NCBI GenBank assembly: GCA_964548175.1 | Contig: CAZJQS010000023.1 | Location: 1 to 64,000, forward strand | Source of the DNA: JANQPA01 sp964548175 | Lineage (GTDB): Bacteria > Bacteroidota > Bacteroidia > Chitinophagales > Saprospiraceae | Direction: 5' to 3' | DNA: 64,000 nucleotides | Part shown: in pieces, positions 32,518-40,423 of the stretch | How positions within the stretch are numbered: position 1 is the stretch's first letter | Layout of the letters: each line of letters starts with the position of its first letter | Made by a program: the position numbers and the translations under genes | The notes under the pieces: model-generated | Told to the model about the DNA's origin: nothing | What the model saw: the letters and a program-made list of their open reading frames with translations, nothing else | The model's database searches: none

Positions 32518-35340
32518 TTGACAGTGAATAACTCTATCGGATTTAGCTTTAGCAGAAAGATCAGGATAAGGTTCCCCATTCTCCTTTGCTGCTTTGCTCT
32601 TATAATAAGGCCTGCCACATCATTCGCACAGGAACCTATGCCCGGCGCCGATAGTGTTTCCTCGATAACAAACTTTCGACCAACCAATGATAGTTTGATC
32701 CCGGTCGGCTATGGTCATTTTGGGAAAAATGCAATCACCGCTGCTGTATCGACCATAGGGGTTGAGGACTTTAACCAGGGTTTGATCTCAGATCCAAGGC
32801 TGTTGATCCAGGGAAGAATTGCCGGCCTGCAGGTATACAACCGGGGCGGAGATCCCAACCTTCCCGGCCTGATCAGGATCAGAGGCTTGTCGGGATTCTC
32901 CAACAGAAATCCGCTGATCGTCGTAGACGGTCTGCCCGGCGCCTCACTGCAAAACCTGGATCCCAATGACGTCGCTTCTATTACGGTATTGAAAGATGGT
33001 GCCGCTCAGGCCATTTATGGCATAAGAGCTTCCAACGGCGTCCTTTTAATTCAAACAAAAGACGGAAGCCATGCAAAAAAGACTTTTACGGTCGCTTACA
33101 GCGGCCAGACAGGTTTGTCCACCGCCTACGCTGGAATTCCTGTGATGAGCGCCGAAGAATTCCGGGCCGCAGGAGGAACCGATCTGGGAGCCTCCACCGA
33201 TTGGCTGGATGAAGTGAAGCGGGATGGATTCTCCGGCATGCATCATTTAGCCATACAAGGAAAGAGCGGCCGCAACAACTATCGACTTTCCGGAAACTAC
33301 CGGGATATACAGGGGGTTCTTAGACAGTCTGGGTTTAACCAACTCAATGTCAGGGCTAACTTAAACAGTGATTTTTTTGAAGAAAAGCTTTCTTTACAAT
33401 GGTCCGCCTCCTACACCGACCGCAGCAGCCGATTGGGCTTTCAGGAGGCATTCCGATATGCCGCTGCCGCCAATCCTACGGCGCCTGTTTTTGCTGAAGA
33501 CGCTCCTTTCCCTTCCAACCCGGAACAATTCGGCGGCTATTTCGAATTGCTAGGCTTATTCGATTATTTCAACCCAAGGGCTATAGTCGATCTGAATGAT
33601 CGAAACGGTCGGGATCAAGTGTTCACTTCTTCTGCTTTGTTGGAATACAGGATCAGGCCCGGTCTTTCTTTGAATGCCAGATACGCTTACCAGGATATTT
33701 TTTCTAATGAGAGGGCTTATTATTCGCCCCAGTCTTTATTCCGGGGATCTTTTTTCCCGCTCGAACAAAACGATGCCAGCGCCGATCTGAACGACCGGCA
33801 GCACGATTTTTCCTGGTATGAGGTCTTCGCTAACTATCAAAAAACTATTGGACAGTCCAGCTGGGCACTTACGATCGGTTCATCCTACCAGGACGGCCAT
33901 CAACTGGAAAACTCTTTGCTGCTGCGCGGCTTTTCCAACGAGCAATTATTAGCGGTAAAAAAAATTGAGGATTATTCTGACTGGGCGTCGGAAGCCGTTT
34001 TTACAGATACCCTGAATAACGGCTGGTCCGACAGGTTATCCGCTTTTTTCGCCCGGGGGCATCTGAATATTGAAAATAAGCTGATCGTAAATGCATCATT
34101 GCGATACGAAGGCTCCAGCAAATTAGGTGAAAACAATCAATGGGGGCTTTTTCCTGCCATTGGAATGGCTCTTAACCTCCATGAATGGAAGGCTATTCCA
34201 GCTGTGGACCTGCTAAAAGTAAGAATGAGCTATGGCATTACCGGAAACTTGCCTTACCAGGGAGGTCTTTCCAGGGATAAAATCGTTTTGATCGAACAGC
34301 CTGACGGCTCCACCATCACCAATTTTTTAAGAAATGCCAATCCCGAGCTGAGGTGGGAAGAAAAAAGCGAATTCAATCTTGGGCTCGATTTTAAGGTGGG
34401 GAAGCTACAAGGGTTTGTAGACTGGTATACGCGAAAGGTCAAAGACTGGATCCGCTCCGATTTTTCCACCACGGGTAATTCGTTTTCCAATAAAGATGGG
34501 CTAAAGACAAGCGGTATTGAACTAGGCCTGGGAATAGACTTGCTGAATGGTCCAACATCCGGCTATACAACGGGCATCGTCTTGTCCGCTTATCAAAGCC
34601 GATACGATGGTCTTATCTCCGATCCCGGTTTTGCCGTCGCAGTAGGAGGTTTGTCTCAAAATCCCTCCTTACCGGTCAGGGAAGGAGGTGGCTGGGGCGA
34701 TATCCTGGCGCCGGTATTTATTGGAGTGGAAGCCAATGGCGAGCCTGTTTTTGAAGACATCAACCAGGATGGTGTGATCGACTCCGATGTTTATGCCGCA
34801 CTCGAACCGGATAGTGATTACCAGCTGGTCGGCAGCGGCGTTCCCGACCTGGAAGTGGGTTGGAGTCACGATTTTCAACTTAACGGCTGGCAGCTAAGGG
34901 CTTTTTTCCGCGGTGCTTTTGGACACCGCCTGGTGAACAGGAGCCGGCTGTTTCTGGAACCCCGCCCTATTTATGTAAGAAAGGTTTTTAATATAGTTGA
35001 AACAGAGCTGGCGGAGGAAGCCCTTCGCTTAAGTCGCTATTCTTCATTATATGTAGAAAAGGCCGACTTCCTGAAGCTGGACAACCTAAGTATTGCCAGA
35101 TCCTTTCCCCTGGGCGGCAAAAGCACCCTGAATGTTTCTTTAACCGGCCAGAATCTGTTTGTGCTGACCAACTACACCGGCCCCGATCCCGAGCCTGTAT
35201 TTGAAGACAGAGGCGACACCACCAACGGAAGCCGTCAATCAGACCTTGAAGACTCCAACCCCCTTGCGCCGGGGATTGATCGTAGGAACCATTACCTGCC
35301 TGCAAGGACTTTTGTGCTGGGGTTGAGTGTATCGCTGTAG
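32518..35340 (+). CDS. Orphan SusC/RagA-type TonB-dependent receptor without SusD
   Basis: A 940-residue outer-membrane receptor. The frame opens with TTG (32518) and GTG (32524); no ATG lies before the signal peptide (RFPILLCCFALIIRPATSFAQ), so a non-ATG start is needed. Unlike the other two SusC proteins it lacks the N-terminal carboxypeptidase-regulatory-like domain and goes almost directly to a plug (about 55-170: NPLIVVDGLPGASL, QAIYGIRASNGVLLIQTK). A barrel follows, ending TFVLGLSVSL. No SusD partner is adjacent; the next gene is a convergent aminotransferase 9 bases away. The substrate is unknown. Confidence 0.9.
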   Translation: MTVNNSIGFSFSRKIRIRFPILLCCFALIIRPATSFAQEPMPGADSVSSITNFRPTNDSLIPVGYGHFGKNAITAAVSTIGVEDFNQGLISDPRLLIQGRIAGLQVYNRGGDPNLPGLIRIRGLSGFSNRNPLIVVDGLPGASLQNLDPNDVASITVLKDGAAQAIYGIRASNGVLLIQTKDGSHAKKTFTVAYSGQTGLSTAYAGIPVMSAEEFRAAGGTDLGASTDWLDEVKRDGFSGMHHLAIQGKSGRNNYRLSGNYRDIQGVLRQSGFNQLNVRANLNSDFFEEKLSLQWSASYTDRSSRLGFQEAFRYAAAANPTAPVFAEDAPFPSNPEQFGGYFELLGLFDYFNPRAIVDLNDRNGRDQVFTSSALLEYRIRPGLSLNARYAYQDIFSNERAYYSPQSLFRGSFFPLEQNDASADLNDRQHDFSWYEVFANYQKTIGQSSWALTIGSSYQDGHQLENSLLLRGFSNEQLLAVKKIEDYSDWASEAVFTDTLNNGWSDRLSAFFARGHLNIENKLIVNASLRYEGSSKLGENNQWGLFPAIGMALNLHEWKAIPAVDLLKVRMSYGITGNLPYQGGLSRDKIVLIEQPDGSTITNFLRNANPELRWEEKSEFNLGLDFKVGKLQGFVDWYTRKVKDWIRSDFSTTGNSFSNKDGLKTSGIELGLGIDLLNGPTSGYTTGIVLSAYQSRYDGLISDPGFAVAVGGLSQNPSLPVREGGGWGDILAPVFIGVEANGEPVFEDINQDGVIDSDVYAALEPDSDYQLVGSGVPDLEVGWSHDFQLNGWQLRAFFRGAFGHRLVNRSRLFLEPRPIYVRKVFNIVETELAEEALRLSRYSSLYVEKADFLKLDNLSIARSFPLGGKSTLNVSLTGQNLFVLTNYTGPDPEPVFEDRGDTTNGSRQSDLEDSNPLAPGIDRRNHYLPARTFVLGLSVSL

Positions 35341-35349
35341 TAGCTTGAT

Positions 35350-36492
35350 TTATATCCCCCTCAGCACCTCCCCTGCCCTCTCCAGCACCTCCTCCGTTTT
35401 CGCAAAACACAGGCGGATGACGTGATCGTCCTGCCCATTGGAATTGAAAACAGAAACCGGAATGGCCGCCACCCCAAATGCAGTGGTCATGCGGATGGCA
35501 AAATCCGTATCCGATTCACTGCTGATGGCGGAGTAGTCGAACAGCTGAAAGTAAGTGCCCGAACAAGGAAGGGGACGCAGGCTGGACCCCTTCATTGCTT
35601 CGGCGAAAAAATCTCTTTTTTGCTGGTAAAACCGGGGAAGGTCCAGGTAGAAGTCGGGCGTTTCCAGGAAGTCGGCCAGGGCGTACTGCAAAAAGGAGTT
35701 GACCGCATAGATGTTGTATTGATGCACTTTTCGAAATTCTCCCATCAGGGCCTTCGGCGCTGCGATATAGCCGATCTTCCAACCGGTGCTGTGGAAAGTT
35801 TTGCCGAAGGAAAAAACGGCCAGGCTGCGCTGCCAGAGATCGGGGTAGCGGAAAACAGACTGGTGCTCCGCTCCGTCATAGATCAGGTGCTCGTACACCT
35901 CGTCGCTCAGAAGCAAAATATTGGTGCCCTCCAGTAATTTTTCCAGGGCCTGCAGATCTTCCGCCCTCAGGATCTGTCCGGTCGGATTGTGCGGAGTATT
36001 GGTGATGATCATGCGGGTTTTGTCGGTGATCAGCCGGCCCAGTTCCTCCCAGTCGACGGTATAGTCAGGTGATTTCATGCGATAAGCGACCGGCACGCCG
36101 CCCGCCATCAAAATAGAAGGCACATAGGAATCGAAGGCCGGCTCGATCACGATCACTTCTTCTCCCGGGTGGACGAAGGCATTGATGGCTGTGTACAAAG
36201 CCTGCGTCGCCCCGGCCGTGATGGTGATCTCGGTGTCCGGATCTACGAGAGCTCCATAAAGTTGATGGATTTTTTGGGCCAGTCGTTCTCTCAACAACGG
36301 CACGCCCGGCATGGGGGCGTACTGGTTTTTGCCGTTTTTCATGTGGTGATAAGCCAGTTCCTTGAGCCGGTCGGGCCCGTCAAAATTCGGGAAGCCCTGA
36401 GAGAGATTAATGGCCTGGCGTTGATTGGCCAGAGCGGACATGGTCGCGAAAATGGTGGTGCCGACCTGAGGAAGTTTAGAGGTAAAGTGCAT
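35350..36492 (-). CDS. Pyridoxal-phosphate aminotransferase (methionine aminotransferase YbdL-like)
   Basis: A 380-residue fold-type I PLP enzyme, probably transaminating methionine or aromatic amino acids. Motifs are INLSQGFPNFDGPD at the N-terminus, TAGATQALYTAINAFV, ITNTPHNPTGQIL, LLLSDEVYEHLIYDG and the PLP lysine in SFGKTFHSTGWKIGY. The AALANQRQAINLSQGFPNF-type start is characteristic of the YbdL/kynurenine aminotransferase group. The C-terminal RLCFAKTEE provides the substrate-carboxylate Arg. It is a single gene, with tandem palindromes upstream. Confidence 0.9.
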   Translation of the reverse strand: MHFTSKLPQVGTTIFATMSALANQRQAINLSQGFPNFDGPDRLKELAYHHMKNGKNQYAPMPGVPLLRERLAQKIHQLYGALVDPDTEITITAGATQALYTAINAFVHPGEEVIVIEPAFDSYVPSILMAGGVPVAYRMKSPDYTVDWEELGRLITDKTRMIITNTPHNPTGQILRAEDLQALEKLLEGTNILLLSDEVYEHLIYDGAEHQSVFRYPDLWQRSLAVFSFGKTFHSTGWKIGYIAAPKALMGEFRKVHQYNIYAVNSFLQYALADFLETPDFYLDLPRFYQQKRDFFAEAMKGSSLRPLPCSGTYFQLFDYSAISSESDTDFAIRMTTAFGVAAIPVSVFNSNGQDDHVIRLCFAKTEEVLERAGEVLRGI

Positions 36493-36581
36493 ATTGGTTG
36501 TTCATTGGTGGTTAGCCTGTCCTGCCGCAGGCGGGCGTAGCTAATAAAATTTTTTTTTGAGTTTTTGCCGAATGGGAGGCG

Positions 36582-36624
36582 GGCAGTCAGAGACTGCCGT
36601 AAACGCTGGCAGTCAGAGACTGCC
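36582..36624. repeat. Two copies of a GGCAGTCAGAGACTGCC palindrome
   Basis: GGCAGTC-AGA-GACTGCC occurs at 36582-36598 and 36608-36624, each a 7-bp hairpin, with flanking GGCGG/GCCGCC that lets the whole block fold as well. It lies between pgm and the aminotransferase gene, both minus strand. Nearby CCTGCCGCAGGCGGG (about 36519-36533) is another inverted sequence. Probably REP-like. Confidence 0.55.
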
Positions 36625-36761
36625 GCCAACACGAGTTATTTTGTTCACAACAGCTAAAGTAAGTATTGCAGCATTCCGTTTGCGGCTGTGTAAAAACCTA
36701 CCAGCAGACATCCAACACCCAATTCCGCTTCCAGCGGGACAGGCTATCCAACATCCAACAT

Positions 36762-38156
36762 CTAAAGTATCGTTTCCTGTACGGCATCCAGCACTTTTCT
36801 CACCTCTGCTGCGTTAGGCGCCTGGGCGTAGACGCGGAGCACCGGCTCGGTGCCGGAAGGGCGGATCAGGACCCAGATGTCATCGCCGATGAAATATTTA
36901 AACCCATCGATGGTCTCGGTGCGATCCACCTGGTAGGAGCCGAAAGATTGGAAGGCATTATTTTTAGCCTTTTCGATGACGGCCAGTTTTTTCTCATTGG
37001 TCAGGTGGAGGTCGTCGCGATCATAGGAGAAAGGGCCTACTTCATCGTAGACTTCCTGGATGAGTGTTTTGAGCGATTTGCCGGTTTTCGCCATAAATTC
37101 CAGGATGGTGATGCCGATCCAGATGCCGTCGCGTTCCGGGATATGGCCGGTGATGGCCAGACCGCCGGATTCTTCGCCGCCGACGATCACCTTTTCATGA
37201 GCCATGATCTCGGCGATGTATTTGAAGCCGATTTTGGTAACCTCTATGTCCAGGCCAAACTTTTCCGCCAGTTTTTTCATCTTATCGGTAACGGAAAAGG
37301 TAATGACTACTTTACCGGTTTCCTTTTTATATTTAAACATATACAGCAGGAGTAAAAGCAGGATATGGTGGGAATCCACGAAGTTGCCCTCTTCGTCATA
37401 CAATCCGATGCGGTCTGCGTCGCCATCGTTAGCGATGCCCAATTGGATCTCGCTGCTGTTTTTGATCAGGTCGGAAAACTCCTGCAGGTTGCGGTGTATC
37501 GGTTCGGGAGCTTGCCCCATAAAAGAGGGGTTGTATTCGCAATGCAAGGTAACGGCGTTGGGGAAGAGTTTTTTCATAGCATTCTGGCCTGCGCCGTACA
37601 TAGCGTCATAGCCGATCACGATTCCGGATTGTTGGATGGTATCCAGATCAAAGCCAGCTTTTACGTGATCGATGTATATTTTTTCCAGATCGACATATTC
37701 CAGTAAGCCATCTTGTTGCATTTTTTCCAGGGAAGGCAGTTTGACAGAAACGGTGTCCGGCACCAGTTCTTCCACTTCGGCCACCTCGGCGGAGATCAGG
37801 GGGCCACCCTCTTTTGATTTGAGTTTAAACCCGTTATAAGCAGGAGGGTTGTGGCTGGCGGTAATAACGACCCCAAGGTCGGAATGGGTTCTTACGACGC
37901 CAAGAGAGACCATAGGAGTAGAGACAAAGCCTTGGGCCAGCATAACTTTTATCCCGTGAGCTCCAAAGACCTGAGCGGCCGTTTCGGCAAAAAGTTGTCC
38001 GCCGAAACGGGTGTCGTGTCCGATGGTTACTTGTTTTTCTCCGCGATCTTTCAACCAAAGAGCGGTGGCTTCTGCTACTCTTTTTACATTATCAACAGTG
38101 TAATCCTCTGCAATGATGGCGCGCCATCCATCAGTGCCGAATTTAATTTTGGTCAT
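36762..38156 (-). CDS. Phosphoglucomutase/phosphomannomutase family protein
   Basis: A 464-residue alpha-D-phosphohexomutase interconverting hexose 1- and 6-phosphates for sugar nucleotide synthesis. Four-domain layout is visible: FGTDGWRAIIAEDYT at the N-terminus, the phosphoserine loop ITASHNPPAYNGFK (near 100), the metal loop NDGDADRIG (near 240), the sugar loop VIVGGEESGGL (near 325), and the phosphate-binding RPSGTEPVLRVY (near 430). Whether glucose, mannose or glucosamine phosphate is preferred cannot be told. With glk in the same region it supports local hexose metabolism. It is divergent from pcm. Confidence 0.93.
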   Translation of the reverse strand: MTKIKFGTDGWRAIIAEDYTVDNVKRVAEATALWLKDRGEKQVTIGHDTRFGGQLFAETAAQVFGAHGIKVMLAQGFVSTPMVSLGVVRTHSDLGVVITASHNPPAYNGFKLKSKEGGPLISAEVAEVEELVPDTVSVKLPSLEKMQQDGLLEYVDLEKIYIDHVKAGFDLDTIQQSGIVIGYDAMYGAGQNAMKKLFPNAVTLHCEYNPSFMGQAPEPIHRNLQEFSDLIKNSSEIQLGIANDGDADRIGLYDEEGNFVDSHHILLLLLLYMFKYKKETGKVVITFSVTDKMKKLAEKFGLDIEVTKIGFKYIAEIMAHEKVIVGGEESGGLAITGHIPERDGIWIGITILEFMAKTGKSLKTLIQEVYDEVGPFSYDRDDLHLTNEKKLAVIEKAKNNAFQSFGSYQVDRTETIDGFKYFIGDDIWVLIRPSGTEPVLRVYAQAPNAAEVRKVLDAVQETIL

Positions 38157-38295
38157 ATTGTGTTATTTTAGGTGAGAAATGTCCGAAAAAAATGTATTAT
38201 GCATATTAAGGATCGAATACCTCCAGTTGTTTCGCGTAAAAATAGAAAATACCGGCATATTATTAGTATTTCTATACTTGAAGAAAATATTAAAT

Positions 38296-38949
38296 GTGAA
38301 GGATACCTATCGACATAAAGGATTAAGAAAACAACTGATTGAAGAAATTCGAAAGAAAGGCATTACTAATGAGCGCATTCTGGAAGTTATGGGAGCGTTG
38401 CCAAGGCATTTTTTTCTCGACAAGGCTTTTGAGGAATGGGCCTATGTGGACAAGGCATTTCCAATTGGCAGCGACCAGACCATTTCGCAGCCTTATACCG
38501 TAGCTTACCAGACGCAGCTGCTTGATCCGCAGAAAAGGGAAAAGATCATGGAGGTCGGCACCGGCTCTGGTTATCAGGCGGCTATTCTGGCCCTGATAGG
38601 CGCCCGGGTTTATACGATCGAACGACAAGAACCACTTTATAAAAAGGCGAAGGCATTATTAGAAGAGCTACAGGTCGGAAATGTACGCTGCTTTTTCAGG
38701 GACGGTTACAAGGGGTTACCTGAGTTTGCTCCATTTGACAAGATTATTGTGACGGCCGGCGCCAAAGAAATACCGGAAGAGTTGGTATCGCAACTAAAGA
38801 TCAAAGGGTTGATGGTCATTCCTGTTGGGGAAACATCACAAAAAATGCTGAGGATCACCCGCATCAGTGAAAAAGAGATCGCCATAGAAGAGAGAGGGCA
38901 TTTCAGGTTCGTCCCCTTTTTGAAAGGTACGGAAAAAAACAGTAAATAA
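38296..38949 (+). CDS. pcm: Protein-L-isoaspartate O-methyltransferase
   Basis: Repairs isoaspartyl damage in aged proteins using SAM. The chosen start is GTG at 38296, giving 217 residues (VKDTYRHKGLRKQLIEEIR), the usual Bacteroidota length and start; the open frame extends back to an ATG at 38179, but those 39 residues are unlike the family. Motifs are PRHFFLDKAFEEWAYVDKAF, PIGSDQTISQPYTVAYQ, and the SAM-binding MEVGTGSGYQAAILA. The C-terminal VTAGAKEIPEELVSQLK motif is present. A strong terminator follows the stop codon. Confidence 0.92.
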   Translation: MKDTYRHKGLRKQLIEEIRKKGITNERILEVMGALPRHFFLDKAFEEWAYVDKAFPIGSDQTISQPYTVAYQTQLLDPQKREKIMEVGTGSGYQAAILALIGARVYTIERQEPLYKKAKALLEELQVGNVRCFFRDGYKGLPEFAPFDKIIVTAGAKEIPEELVSQLKIKGLMVIPVGETSQKMLRITRISEKEIAIEERGHFRFVPFLKGTEKNSK

Positions 38950-38952
38950 ATA

Positions 38953-39004
38953 AGGCTGGGGAAAAAGGACGAAGGACATTTTCCCCAGCCTGTAATATTT
39001 TTTT
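38953..39004 (+). terminator. Terminator after pcm
   Basis: AGGCTGGGGAAAA (38953-38965) pairs perfectly with TTTTCCCCAGCCT (38979-38991), followed by GTAATATTTTTTT. It begins four bases after the pcm stop. Confidence 0.8.
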
Positions 39005-39119
39005 GAAAGATTTTGGAGAAGAAAAACTTTGTTTTTCTTCTCCAAAATCTTTCAAAAACAGAATAATTTAAGTTGTGTGAAAACCTGACTGCCTGACGGC
39101 AGTCAGGTTTTCACACAAC
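39000..39119. repeat. Second tandem pair of long perfect hairpins
   Basis: Hairpin A: arms 39000-39027 and 39031-39058, 28 bp perfect, loop TTT, with core GGAGAAGAAAAAC. Hairpin B: arms 39072-39093 and 39098-39119, 22 bp perfect, loop TGAC, with core CTGACTGCC. They lie between the convergent pcm and a lipoprotein gene. The architecture matches 30825-30916 although the sequences differ. Confidence 0.85.
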
Positions 39120-39128
39120 CCCATTCAT

Positions 39129-39677
39129 TTATTTTCCGATTTTCCTGCCGATGGCTTTTCTGGATTCCATTTCTTCTTTACTGGCCAGTTTCAGATCTAC
39201 CAGCAGACTGGCGAAGGCATCGGTAAAGCTCAGGTTGTATTCTTTTCCATCATAGCGGACGATGCCCTGTTCGCGCCCCCAGTTTTTAGCCAGGATGGTA
39301 AAGCGGTTACTGACATTAGGATTGGGGCCGAACATCAGGTAGCGTTCTTCACCTTCCGATTCAAAGCTGATGGCCAGTTGATTGGCGCTGGGGCTAAACA
39401 AGAAAACTCCGGGTGTTCCTTTAGGGATAAGGATCTCTTCCACTTCACGCCCATTGATGATCTTGATCTCCCCTTCTAAGAATTCAGTAGTATCTTTTCC
39501 GATCTGCCGGGACAGCTCGATATCTTCGGACAGGTAGAACTGGATCTGGCTCAATTCATTTTCCGTCCACTTGTTTTGCTGATACAGCTCCTGAGTGAAG
39601 GGGGTCAATTTCGGGCTGCATGAAGAAAAACATAACGCGACGAGGGCCATTAAGGCCAATAGACTTAAGTTTTTCAT
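39129..39677 (-). CDS. Lipoprotein of unknown function
   Basis: The ATG at 39677 gives 182 residues with a clean lipoprotein signal (LLALMALVALCFSSC, Cys near 20). The mature part starts SPKLTPFTQELYQQNKWTENEL and continues as beta-rich sequence with EGEIKIINGREVEEILIPKG and YLMFGPN. No family is recognised by me, though similar short lipoproteins with KWTENELSQIQFYLSEDI are, to my recollection, common in Bacteroidota. Envelope-located, monocistronic. Confidence 0.8.
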   Translation of the reverse strand: MKNLSLLALMALVALCFSSCSPKLTPFTQELYQQNKWTENELSQIQFYLSEDIELSRQIGKDTTEFLEGEIKIINGREVEEILIPKGTPGVFLFSPSANQLAISFESEGEERYLMFGPNPNVSNRFTILAKNWGREQGIVRYDGKEYNLSFTDAFASLLVDLKLASKEEMESRKAIGRKIGK

Positions 39678-39807
39678 ATCTGATTTTAAGGTCAACTAAT
39701 TAGAGAGGGTAAAAGATCACGCAATAGTTTGGATGTTCAATTTAGTATTAGTTATATATTAACCCTTTTAGGGTAGGAAATATTATATGCATTGTCGTTT
39801 TTTTTTG

Positions 39808-40257
39808 TCACTTTCTGCGGGCTGCAAAAAAAGCTTTCATCAATTGTTCACTTTCTTCCGCCAGGATACCGTGCGTCATGTCTGTTTTAGGATGGAGGAT
39901 AGAATGGGAAACGCTCAGGAATCCCCGTTTGAGGTCAGAGGCGCCGAAGACCAGGGCGCTCAGTTGTGACCAGTACAATGCGCCGGCGCACATGATGCAG
40001 GGCTCGAGGGTCACATATAAGGTGCATTCCTGCAGGTATTTACCTCCCAGGTGGTTAGCAGCGGCCGTTAACGCCAGCATTTCGGCATGAGCGGTGATGT
40101 CATTGAGGCGTTCGGTTTGGTTATAAGCTTTGGCAACGATGTGTCCGTTGCAGACCACTACTGCTCCTACGGGAATTTCCCCTTCTTCGAAAGCCAGTTC
40201 GGCTTGCTGGAGAGCTTTTCGCATGAAATAGGTATGATCGAAATTACTGTTGGTCAC
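39808..40257 (-). CDS. tadA: tRNA-specific adenosine deaminase
   Basis: Deaminates A34 to inosine in tRNA-Arg(ACG), which is essential for decoding. It has 149 residues. The deaminase zinc site is complete: HAEMLAL (His57, catalytic Glu59) and PCIMCAGAL (Cys87, Cys90). GEIPVGAVVV and NDITAHAEM mark the TadA group rather than guanine or cytosine deaminases. The C-terminal FFAARRK fits TadA. Divergent from guaB across 166 bases. Confidence 0.92.
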   Translation of the reverse strand: MTNSNFDHTYFMRKALQQAELAFEEGEIPVGAVVVCNGHIVAKAYNQTERLNDITAHAEMLALTAAANHLGGKYLQECTLYVTLEPCIMCAGALYWSQLSALVFGASDLKRGFLSVSHSILHPKTDMTHGILAEESEQLMKAFFAARRK

Positions 40258-40389
40258 GAGTGGTGTTCAAATAAGTATTTACAAAAAATCAGGTTAGTAG
40301 CCGGCGGCAATAATCCATTATTTTGTTCAACAAAAAAAACATTCAGGAGTTTCTCAAATAAGCCGGAAAAGAAATACCCGGGAGTAGCT

Positions 40390-40420
40390 TTTCTTTTTGG
40401 GATGAAATTCTTTACCTTTG
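40390..40420 (+). promoter_or_regulatory. guaB promoter abutting the start codon
   Basis: TTTC (40390-40393), exactly 19 bases, then TACCTTTG (40413-40420), followed only three bases later by the guaB ATG at 40424. By comparison with the consensus, the transcript should begin at or next to the A of the ATG, so the message may be leaderless. Confidence 0.5.
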
Positions 40421-40423
40421 CGC

